From CAZSLI01 sp964607705 (GTDB lineage: Bacteria > Actinomycetota > Coriobacteriia > Anaerosomatales > PHET01): a stretch of 64,000 nucleotides of DNA. Under the pieces are notes generated by a model that was not told the DNA's origin, made no database searches, and worked only from the letters and a program-made list of their open reading frames with translations. Each line of letters starts with the position of its first letter. Positions within the stretch are counted from its first letter, which is position 1. The position numbers and the translations under genes were made by a program. Shown in pieces: positions 34,234 through 41,800 of this stretch. The stretch is taken from NCBI GenBank assembly GCA_964607705.1, contig CAZSLI010000012.1:15246-79245 (forward strand). The letters run 5' to 3'.

Positions 34234-35837
34234 TGCGGGCCCCCTTTGCCGTTCACGAGACTGCCGATCGTCTGGTACACGCCCTCCACGCTCTCCACGA
34301 AACCGGCACCCTCGGTGGGCGAGATGTCTACGATGCGCAGCCGAGCGTCGTCGATCCTGCGAGAGCGCAGGACCGCCCGCAGCAGGTTGATGCGGCGATC
34401 CATGTCCAAGTTGCCGATGAGGTTATGGCAGTGTCCTTCTCGGCAGCGGTACACAGTCACTCCATCGAAGCCCTGCTTGAAGGCCTCAAGCACGTACAAG
34501 GTGTCGAGGCGGCCCCCACAAGTGATCTGCAGCGGGAGGAAGGATGCCGAGTAACCGTGTCCGCGCTCGGCGACGGCCGACGCTGCACGGTCTGCGGCGG
34601 GATAGCCGCAACCGCTGCACAGGAAGCCCAGGACCTTCTCGCCGGCGACCTCCGCGTGCGCGAGCTCGGAAACGGCCGCGAGCAGATAGTCGTGCGGCGA
34701 GCTCAAGATGTCCCGTGCGCCGACGGGGCAACCCACGACGCACTTGCCGCAAGCGCGGCAGCGCCGCTCGTCCACGTGCGACAGGCCGTCGTCACCGATG
34801 AAGCAGGCGCCGAACGCGCACGTGCGGACACATGAGGCGCAGCCGCCGCACACGCTTTCGTCCACGGCGGAAACGTCGCGGTAGCGCCGGGCGGTCGGCT
34901 GCGAGAGACGCATCACGAGGGCGATCGCAGCGGCATCTGCCGCCGCAACCTTGTCGCGATCGAGGGCGCCCTCGCGCCTGAGCGGCACGACCATGATGCC
35001 GCGCTCCACCGTCTCCGCCGGATGAGTCTCCGGGTCGATCGAGCGCGCAAAACCGGAATCATCCACGTCGACCTTGAAGTGCTGGCGGAGCTCGTCCACC
35101 CACTCCGTGTGCTCTGGCCGGGCAAGCAGAAGCCCGCCGACGATGAAGGTCGAGGTCCCCATGTCCGACTCGAGCACGATCCTGTAGTCACCCAGCCAGC
35201 CGTCCCCGTCAACGAGCCGGGCATTGTTGACCACACGCGCGTCAGGATGGCCGAGCACGAACGAGCGCGTTGCCCGCATGGCCTTGGCGTGGCCCCCACG
35301 CTCTGCACCATCGCCTCGATCGGCGAGGACCACCGAGTAGCCCAGGCGCAGAAGCCGCTGAGCGGCCACGATCGCCTCGGCGGTCACTCCCAGGATCATC
35401 ACGGAGCGGCGGGGCTCGATCTCAGTCGCGTCGGCCGCCTTCGCCATCGTCGCCCGTAGGACGGCCACGTTCACGAGTGCTCGGGCCTTGGCTGACGCCT
35501 GCTCCGGTTGATCGAAGTGCGCGAGGGCCACCTGCTCGAGCAGGTTCGCAGCGACTATCCGGTTGGGATTGACGCCGGCTTCCGCGAGGCGCTCCTTGAC
35601 GTAGCTCGTGGAGATGCCGCGCACGTAGTGCTGCGGCGAGTTGCCGGCGAGGACTATCGAATCGAGTTCCGCGTCGCGAACGTCATCGACCATCTGGGCC
35701 ACAACGGCCGGGTCGAAGAAGTCGTCGAAGACCCTGAACACCGCGGCCTTCTCGCGCGCATCGGTGAAGGCGCTCTCGATGTCGACCGTCCGGTCGACCT
35801 CTCCTCCGCATCGCGAAGCGTACAGGCCGAGCCGCAT
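34230..35837 (-). CDS. HdrA-like / 2x[4Fe-4S] ferredoxin / MvhD fusion protein
   Basis: 535 aa, first gene of the hydrogenase operon. Residues 1-300 follow the HdrA plan but are eroded: the N-terminal cysteine region is SRCGGE, the usual CSPR is NSPQ, and the Rossmann GGGIAG loop is GVTAEA. The later FAD 'AG' region reads GIMVVPLRR. Residues ~310-370 hold two full ferredoxin motifs, CGGCASCVRTC and CRACGKCVVGCPVGA. The last ~130 residues are MvhD: FLCSGCGYPAA, ITCGGRLD, CREGHCHNLIGN. It should pass electrons from MvhG through MvhD to the 4Fe-4S pair. Flavin binding, and hence bifurcation, is doubtful. ATG 35837 is favoured over GTG 35846. No HdrB or HdrC is nearby. Confidence 0.85.
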   Translation of the reverse strand: MRLGLYASRCGGEVDRTVDIESAFTDAREKAAVFRVFDDFFDPAVVAQMVDDVRDAELDSIVLAGNSPQHYVRGISTSYVKERLAEAGVNPNRIVAANLLEQVALAHFDQPEQASAKARALVNVAVLRATMAKAADATEIEPRRSVMILGVTAEAIVAAQRLLRLGYSVVLADRGDGAERGGHAKAMRATRSFVLGHPDARVVNNARLVDGDGWLGDYRIVLESDMGTSTFIVGGLLLARPEHTEWVDELRQHFKVDVDDSGFARSIDPETHPAETVERGIMVVPLRREGALDRDKVAAADAAAIALVMRLSQPTARRYRDVSAVDESVCGGCASCVRTCAFGACFIGDDGLSHVDERRCRACGKCVVGCPVGARDILSSPHDYLLAAVSELAHAEVAGEKVLGFLCSGCGYPAADRAASAVAERGHGYSASFLPLQITCGGRLDTLYVLEAFKQGFDGVTVYRCREGHCHNLIGNLDMDRRINLLRAVLRSRRIDDARLRIVDISPTEGAGFVESVEGVYQTIGSLVNGKGGPQ

Positions 35838-36051
35838 GCTGCTCACCCCTTATTGGCTTGCTGGTTTGCGACCCTCACCGATGCCGGTCGGTAGGACGAG
35901 AGGCGCGTGCTTCCTTGTCTTTGCCTATCGGCAGGAATCGTCAGTGATTGAGAGCACCTGAAGGGATACGCCCGCCACAGTCGCCAGACGGAGCGAATCG
36001 GCACCCGAGCGGAAGGAAGCTAAAGAAACCTTTGGCTGACGCGAAGGACGC

Positions 36052-37095
36052 CTAGCCCGCGACCGCGCGCACGACCGCCTCGGCGATCTGCTGGACCGGC
36101 AGCACCTGCTCGGCGGCGCCGATGTCGATGGCCGCCTTGGGCATGCCGAAGACCGTGCAGGTGGCCTCGTCCTGAGCGATGGTCGCGGCACCGGTGTTAC
36201 GCATCAGCTTGAGGCCCTCGGCTCCGTCCGCGCCCATGCCGGTGAGGATCACTCCGACCGCCCGCTTCCCGTGCGAGCGCGAGACCGAGTCGAACAGCGT
36301 GTCGGCGCTCGGGATATAGAGCTGCCCGTGGCCCGGCGCCTGGTAGCGCATCTTGTTGCCGTCGAGCACGATGTTGCTGCCAGTGGGCGCGAAGTAGGCG
36401 ACGCCCGGCTTGGGCGTCTGCCCGTCCTCGGCAGCTTCGACCTTGATGGCGCAGCCAGAGTCGAGCCAGCTCACGAGGCCCGGGATGAAGCCGTCGGCGA
36501 TGTGCTGGGCGATGACGATGGGCACCGGGAAGTCGGCCGGCAGTCTTCCGAGGACGTCGAGGAGTGCCGATGGCCCGCCGGTCGACGAGCCGATGGCGAC
36601 GAGCGACTTCGCGCGCGTGCCGACGCCGGGCGCCTCGACGACGCTGGTCGAGTCACGCCGACCCTTGATGTGAGTGATGACGCGGACGTTCGAGAGGATC
36701 CGAACCTTGCGTATGACCTCGCGCCCGATGCGCTCGAGGTCCGCCCAGTCGCGCGCCTCGGGCTTCTTGATGACCTCGAGTGCGCCCAGCTTCAGTGCAT
36801 CGAATGCCCGTCCCATGCCCTCGGCGTAGACCGACGACGAGACCACCAGGATGGGCGTCGGCGTGAAGGCCATGATCTTCTCGGTGGCCTTGAGGCCGTC
36901 GAGCCGAGGCATGTGGATGTCCATGGTGACCAGGTCGGGCCGCAGCCGCTCGACCATCTCGACGGCTTCCTGCCCGTCCTTGGCCTGGCCGACAACTTCC
37001 ATGTCCGCCTCGCCGCCGATGATCTGCGCGAGCATCTCGCGTGCAACGAGGGAGTCGTCAGCGATGACGACGCGGATGATCTTCTCGGCGGTCAT
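36052..37095 (-). CDS. cheB: chemotaxis methylesterase CheB
   Basis: 347 aa: receiver domain 1-125 (IADDS, phospho-Asp in VTMDIHMPRLDG, VIKKPEA) and methylesterase domain 155-345, with serine in GSSTGGPSAL, histidine in IAQHIADGF and aspartate in LTGMGADG. It removes methyl or amide groups from chemoreceptors when phosphorylated by CheA. Last gene of the chemosensory operon, nine bases after cheA. The 214 bases beyond it, before the hydrogenase operon start at 35837, hold no gene or clear terminator. Confidence 0.96.
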   Translation of the reverse strand: MTAEKIIRVVIADDSLVAREMLAQIIGGEADMEVVGQAKDGQEAVEMVERLRPDLVTMDIHMPRLDGLKATEKIMAFTPTPILVVSSSVYAEGMGRAFDALKLGALEVIKKPEARDWADLERIGREVIRKVRILSNVRVITHIKGRRDSTSVVEAPGVGTRAKSLVAIGSSTGGPSALLDVLGRLPADFPVPIVIAQHIADGFIPGLVSWLDSGCAIKVEAAEDGQTPKPGVAYFAPTGSNIVLDGNKMRYQAPGHGQLYIPSADTLFDSVSRSHGKRAVGVILTGMGADGAEGLKLMRNTGAATIAQDEATCTVFGMPKAAIDIGAAEQVLPVQQIAEAVVRAVAG

Positions 37096-37104
37096 GTGCC
37101 TCGC

Positions 37105-39477
37105 TTAGCGGATCAGGCGCTCGACGGTGTCGAGCAGGGTGTCTTGGTTGAAGACCGACTTGGTGATGTAGGCGTCGGCGCCCGCCTCGATGCCTTCGGC
37201 CTTCTCCTCATCGCGTTCGAGCGAGGTAACGATGATGACCGGGATCTCCATCAGATGAGAATCGCTCTTGATGGCCTTGGTGAGCTCGAAGCCGGTCATG
37301 TTGGGCATCTGGACGTCCGTGACGACCGCGTCGACCTGAAGACCTTCCTTGAGCTTGGTGAGCCCCTGCGCGCCGTCCACTGCGACCTCGACCTCGTAGC
37401 CCGCCGCCTCGAAGATGGAGCGCTCGAGTTCGCGCGTGGTGAACGAGTCCTCGCAGAGCAGGATCTTGCGGGGCCCCTCACCACGCGTCTCGCGCTGGGC
37501 AAGGCCGACGCGCTGCCCCGAGCGCGTGCGCGCATTCGACATGAGGTCGGGCACGTTGAGGATCGGCACCACTTCGCCTGCCCCGAGGATGGTGACACCC
37601 GCGACGTTGTCGACCTTCTTGAGGTGGCTGCCGAGCGGCTTGATGACGATCTGCTGCTCGCCCTGGAACGCGTCGACCATGAAGCCCATGCGGTGACCCG
37701 AGTAGCCGATGGTGACGATGGGCACCTTGGTGCCCTCCGGCCCATGCTCAGGAACGCCGAGGATGTCCGACAGCCGAACGAGCGGGATGGTCCGCTTCTG
37801 GCGCCGGATGACCTCGCGCCCCTCGACCTTGATGATCTCGGCCGGATCGATGCGTAGCGTCTCTTCGATGGACGCGGTCGGCAGTGCGAACGCCTGGTCG
37901 CCGACGCGCAACAACAGCGCGCGGATGATGGCGAGCGTAAGCGGGATGGTCAGCCGGAAGGTGGTCCCCTTGCCGATCACCGACTGCACGTCGAGGGAGC
38001 CCTTGAGCTTCTCGACGACGAACTCGCGAACGACGTCCATGCCCACGCCTCGGCCGGAGATCTCGGTGATTATGGCGGCGGTCGAGAACCCCGCCTCGAA
38101 GATGAGGTAGGTCGCCTCGCGATCGGACATGGAGGAGGCCTCGGCCTCGGTGATGTATCCCTTGCGGACCGCGCTGGCGCGTACCTTGTCGGGGTCGATG
38201 CCCGCGCCGTCGTCGCCGATCTCGATGACGATGCGGTCGCCCTCCTGGCGCGCGGCGAGACGGATGGTGCCCGCGGCAGGCTTGCCGAGCTTCTTGCGCG
38301 TCTCTGGGTCCTCGACGCCGTGGTCCACCGCATTGCGCATGATGTGTACGAGCGGGTCGTTGATCTCCTCGAGCACCTTCTTGTCGAGCTCGGTATCCCC
38401 GCCCTCGACGATGAACTCGATCTCCTTGCGGAACTGCTTCGCGAGATCGCGGACAGCCCGCGGGAAGCTCTGGAAGATCGTGTTCGCAGGGAGCATGCGC
38501 AGTCGCATGCCCTGCTCCTGCAGGTCGTTCACGACGAGCGATATGCGGCTCACGTCGTCGGTGTAGTCCTTGGTGAATGCCGAGATGCCCCTGCGGTGCT
38601 CGGACAGGAGCGTGTCGAGCCGGTTGATCTCGTCCTCGGCCATGCCGTCTTCGCCGATCGCGTCGGCGAGGAGCGCCTTGATCCGCGCCCACGTCTGCCA
38701 CGTCTCAAGGGCCTCGCCCTGCAGGGTGCGCATCTCGTTGGCGCGCTGCTCGGCCTTGATCTGGCCGATGACGACCTCACTGATGAGGTTGAGCAGGCTG
38801 TCGACCTGGCTCGTGCGGATGCGGATCGTGTTCTGGACCTTGCGCTTGAGCTCGGCATCGGCTCCGGGCCCGCCCTTGGCGACGACAGCGGGGGTCGCGC
38901 CGGCGGGCTGCTCCTCGGCGCCGTCAGAGCCATCGTCCGCTTCTGCCTCTGCGGGCGCGGTCTCAGGCGCCTCGGCGGACTCTTCCGTAGCGGCTGGCTT
39001 GTCGGCCTTCTTCTTGGCAGGCTTCTTGGGCGCGGGCTCCTCGGCGGCGGGGGCCGGTGCGGCCTCGGCTTCGGGGGCAGGGGCATCACTGCCGGCGGCG
39101 ATGGCGGCGAGCTTGGTCTTGAGCGCGTCGAGGTCGAGTGCGTCGTCGACGTTCACCCCGGCGTTGTCGGTGAGATAGACGATGGCGTCGAGCGCCTCGA
39201 AGAACGAGTCGGTCATCTCGGGCGTGTAGGCCATCTCGCGGTCGCGCACCTTGACCATGATGTCTTCGAGCCAGTGTGCGACGTCAGATATCTCGATGAG
39301 TCCGACCATGCGCGAGCTGCCCTTGATCGTATGGGCATCACGCATCATCTGGTCGATGAGCTCGCGGTTGTCCGGCTCGGCTTCGAGGGTGATGACGCCC
39401 TCGTTGAGCCGCTGGAGCAGGTCCTGAGCCTCTTCCTGGAACTTACCTATGAACGCGCTGCGGTCGAACTCGACCAT
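37105..39477 (-). CDS. cheA: hybrid chemotaxis histidine kinase CheA with C-terminal receiver
   Basis: 790 aa. Hpt domain 1-110 with the phospho-acceptor in DAHTIKGSSRM (His49). A long Ala/Pro/Glu/Lys-rich linker (about 125-205) has no recognisable P2 domain. Dimerisation and ATPase domains show the N-box HIMRNAVDHGVEDP, DDGAGIDP and GRGVGMDVV. A CheW-like P5 domain (RALLLRVGDQAFALP) is followed by a complete receiver (EDSFTTREL, VVTDVQMPNMTG, YITKSVF). The CheA-REC fusion, with CheW pairs and a PATAN protein, is typical of Frz and Pil-Chp type systems that steer surface motility rather than flagella. Confidence 0.95.
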   Translation of the reverse strand: MVEFDRSAFIGKFQEEAQDLLQRLNEGVITLEAEPDNRELIDQMMRDAHTIKGSSRMVGLIEISDVAHWLEDIMVKVRDREMAYTPEMTDSFFEALDAIVYLTDNAGVNVDDALDLDALKTKLAAIAAGSDAPAPEAEAAPAPAAEEPAPKKPAKKKADKPAATEESAEAPETAPAEAEADDGSDGAEEQPAGATPAVVAKGGPGADAELKRKVQNTIRIRTSQVDSLLNLISEVVIGQIKAEQRANEMRTLQGEALETWQTWARIKALLADAIGEDGMAEDEINRLDTLLSEHRRGISAFTKDYTDDVSRISLVVNDLQEQGMRLRMLPANTIFQSFPRAVRDLAKQFRKEIEFIVEGGDTELDKKVLEEINDPLVHIMRNAVDHGVEDPETRKKLGKPAAGTIRLAARQEGDRIVIEIGDDGAGIDPDKVRASAVRKGYITEAEASSMSDREATYLIFEAGFSTAAIITEISGRGVGMDVVREFVVEKLKGSLDVQSVIGKGTTFRLTIPLTLAIIRALLLRVGDQAFALPTASIEETLRIDPAEIIKVEGREVIRRQKRTIPLVRLSDILGVPEHGPEGTKVPIVTIGYSGHRMGFMVDAFQGEQQIVIKPLGSHLKKVDNVAGVTILGAGEVVPILNVPDLMSNARTRSGQRVGLAQRETRGEGPRKILLCEDSFTTRELERSIFEAAGYEVEVAVDGAQGLTKLKEGLQVDAVVTDVQMPNMTGFELTKAIKSDSHLMEIPVIIVTSLERDEEKAEGIEAGADAYITKSVFNQDTLLDTVERLIR

Positions 39478-39504
39478 TGCGGGCCTTCCCGTTCCTCGTG
39501 GTGA

Positions 39505-40737
39505 TTACGCGCCGTCTACGAGCGTGAATGCCGAGCCGACCTGGCTCGATTCGCGCGCCATCGACGAGAGCGACTCGGCAGCACCCGCGACCTGCCGAGA
39601 ACCGGCGGCCGTCTGCTGGGCGACCGCGGCGACCTCGCGCATGGCCTTGACCACTTGATCGGTGGCCGACTTCTGCTGCTGCGTAGCGGCCGAGATCTCC
39701 TTGGCGGCGACCGTGGTCTGCTCGACCATCTCAAGGATCTGATCGAGTGAGTCGCCGGTGACGTGCGCAAGGTCTACGCCGCCCTGCACCTGCTTGAGCT
39801 CCTGCTCGGTCGACATGACGAGCTCGTTGGCGGCCGTCTGGATCTCGCCCATGATGCTCGAGATCTCACCGGTGGACTCGACGACCGACTCGGCGAGCTT
39901 GCGGATCTCGATGGCGACCACCGAGAAGCCCTTGCCTGCCTCGCCGGCGCGAGCGGCCTCGATGGCCGCGTTGAGTGCGAGGATCTTGGTCTGGTCCGCG
40001 ATCGAGTTGATGATCGCGAGGACCTGACCGATCTGCTGGCTGCGCTCGCCCAGTGCGAGGATCTTGCCCGCGCTCGACTGGGTGCGGCTCTTGATCTCTT
40101 CCATGGCCGAGAGCGTGTTCATGACGGCCTGCTGCCCCGACTCCGCGCTGCCGAGCGACGCCTCGGCCATCGTGACGACTTGGTCGGCGTTCTCTGCGAT
40201 CTGGCGGTAGGTGCTCGCCAGCTCCTCCATCGTGGCAGTCGTCTCCGAGATCGATGCGGCCTGCTCGGCGGCGCCGGAGGCCTGCTGCTCGGTGGCGGAG
40301 AGGATGTCGTTCGCGGAGCCCTGCAGGCGGCGCGACGACTCCTGCGTCTGACGGATCAGGTAGACGATGAGGTCGAGCATCTGGTTGTAGCTCGATGCGA
40401 GGACGCCGATCTCGTCCTTGCTGCTGATCTCGACCTTACGGCCGATCTCGCCTTGGCAGGCGGCGCGCACCGACTCGACGACCTGCTCGAGCGGACCCAC
40501 GAAGCGCTTGCCGAGTGCGGAGAGCAGAAAGCCCCAGACGACCAGGAGCACCACGCCCACGCCCGCGACGATGGCTACTTCTTCTACGAATCGGGCGCCC
40601 TGGACCAAGATCTCGTCACCGAACACTGCCCAGATGCTCAGATACAGAATGATCTGGTACGCGATCTGTATCAGTACGGTCCAGAAGATCAGCTTGTAGA
40701 GGAACTTGCTTCGGATGGCTTCGACCAGCTTGCCCAT
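39505..40737 (-). CDS. methyl-accepting chemotaxis protein lacking a sensor domain
   Basis: 410 aa. Two membrane helices (about residues 12-33 and 45-70) with only about a dozen residues between them, then a HAMP region (about 75-130) and a long cytoplasmic coiled coil. The signalling tip is ADQTKILALNAAIEAARAGEAGKGFSVVA, with Lys where most receptors have Asn (QTNLLALN). Q/E-rich helices could be methylated by the CheR of this operon. No C-terminal CheR-tethering pentapeptide is seen. With no ligand domain, the input must come through the membrane segment or a partner protein. Confidence 0.93.
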   Translation of the reverse strand: MGKLVEAIRSKFLYKLIFWTVLIQIAYQIILYLSIWAVFGDEILVQGARFVEEVAIVAGVGVVLLVVWGFLLSALGKRFVGPLEQVVESVRAACQGEIGRKVEISSKDEIGVLASSYNQMLDLIVYLIRQTQESSRRLQGSANDILSATEQQASGAAEQAASISETTATMEELASTYRQIAENADQVVTMAEASLGSAESGQQAVMNTLSAMEEIKSRTQSSAGKILALGERSQQIGQVLAIINSIADQTKILALNAAIEAARAGEAGKGFSVVAIEIRKLAESVVESTGEISSIMGEIQTAANELVMSTEQELKQVQGGVDLAHVTGDSLDQILEMVEQTTVAAKEISAATQQQKSATDQVVKAMREVAAVAQQTAAGSRQVAGAAESLSSMARESSQVGSAFTLVDGA

Positions 40738-40758
40738 GTCAGCTCCGCTTCTCGAGGG

Positions 40759-41301
40759 CTAGTGACGGCCCGAAACTATCGGCTCGAGCATGCGCTCGAT
40801 GTTGACTATCCCGACCATCGACTGCCCCACGTGAGCGGAGGCAGCGATGAATTCGGCCTGGCTACGGTCGATGATGCTGACCGGCGGTTCCACTGATTCC
40901 TGCGAGATATCCGCGATGTCACCGATCTCATCCACGACCAGGGCGGTCGCTACATCGCCGCTGATGACCACGATGGCGGGCGGGTTCACGACGTCCGAAG
41001 TGTCCACGGACCCGAGACGCATGAGGCGCGCGGGGTCGGTCACCGAGAGGATCTCGCCACGCACGTTGACGACGCCGAGGACGTGGTCAGGCACGCAAGG
41101 GATGGTCGTGATCTCGTACTCCTGGAAGATCTCGCGCACGTCGCCCACCCGCACGGCGTACCACTCATCGCCGAGGCGGAACAGCAACAATGCGATATGG
41201 TCGCTGACCTCTTCGTCGAGCGTTTCGCGAGCGAGCGACTCGGCGCGACGGCGCAGGATCTCCTCGGCGCTATCGGCCAGCGTGGGGACGTGCTCCATCA
41301 T
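40759..41301 (-). CDS. CheW-family coupling protein (first of two)
   Basis: 180 aa with an N-terminal extension of about 35 residues (EEILRRRAESLARETLDEEV) before the CheW fold (LLFRLGDEWYAVRVGDVREIFQEYEITTIPCVPDHVLGVVNVRGEIL). It links receptor and CheA. The extended helix is unlike the partner CheW at 41305, so the two may serve different receptors or array positions. Four bases separate the genes. Confidence 0.93.
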   Translation of the reverse strand: MMEHVPTLADSAEEILRRRAESLARETLDEEVSDHIALLLFRLGDEWYAVRVGDVREIFQEYEITTIPCVPDHVLGVVNVRGEILSVTDPARLMRLGSVDTSDVVNPPAIVVISGDVATALVVDEIGDIADISQESVEPPVSIIDRSQAEFIAASAHVGQSMVGIVNIERMLEPIVSGRH

Positions 41302-41304
41302 CGG

Positions 41305-41793
41305 CTACCACGCTCCCGTCAGGCCGGCCAGCAGAAGATCGAGGTCGAGAACGTAGACGAGCCCGTCGGACAGGCGGGCGACGCCCAACATCTTTGAGGA
41401 CAGCGCGTGCATGGGAGGCGCGCCCTGAAGGCACCCTTCCGGCAGGATCATGACGTCTTGCACCTCGTCGACGACGAGCGCCACGAGCTGTGCGCGAAAA
41501 CGGCAGATGACCATAGGTGTCTCGAGCCGGTACTCCTCGGCAGGCAGGCCGACCATCTGGCGCAAGTCGACCGCGGGGATGACGTGCCCCCGGAGGTTGA
41601 TCATGCCGACGATGCCCATGCCGCCGCTCGGGACCTCCGAGAAAGCGACGATCTGTTGTATCTCCTGCACCGCCCCGATCGGCAGCGCGTAGCGCTGTCC
41701 GCCGAGGAAGAAGACGACGACCTGGTCGATGAACTCGCAGGCGTCGATCCCCTGCGGCTCCTCGGCGGCCGTGATCTCGTCTGGCTCGCTCAT
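41305..41793 (-). CDS. CheW-family coupling protein (second)
   Basis: 162-aa CheW domain: FFLGGQRYALPIGAVQEIQQIVAFSEVP, GMINLRGHVIPAVDLR and VVDEVQDV are the conserved strands. It lies eight bases after the pseudo-ATPase gene. Two CheW proteins in one operon fit Pil-Chp and Frz systems (PilI/ChpC, FrzA/FrzB). Confidence 0.94.
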   Translation of the reverse strand: MSEPDEITAAEEPQGIDACEFIDQVVVFFLGGQRYALPIGAVQEIQQIVAFSEVPSGGMGIVGMINLRGHVIPAVDLRQMVGLPAEEYRLETPMVICRFRAQLVALVVDEVQDVMILPEGCLQGAPPMHALSSKMLGVARLSDGLVYVLDLDLLLAGLTGAW

Positions 41794-41800
41794 CGCTTCC

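Noticed and set aside
35838..36051. Possible riboswitch in the leader of the hydrogenase operon (CCGATAGGCAAAGA segment)
   Set aside because: Compared by eye with c-di-GMP class I and cobalamin motifs; the second conserved element (GACGCAAAGC or a B12 box) is missing, so no call is made.
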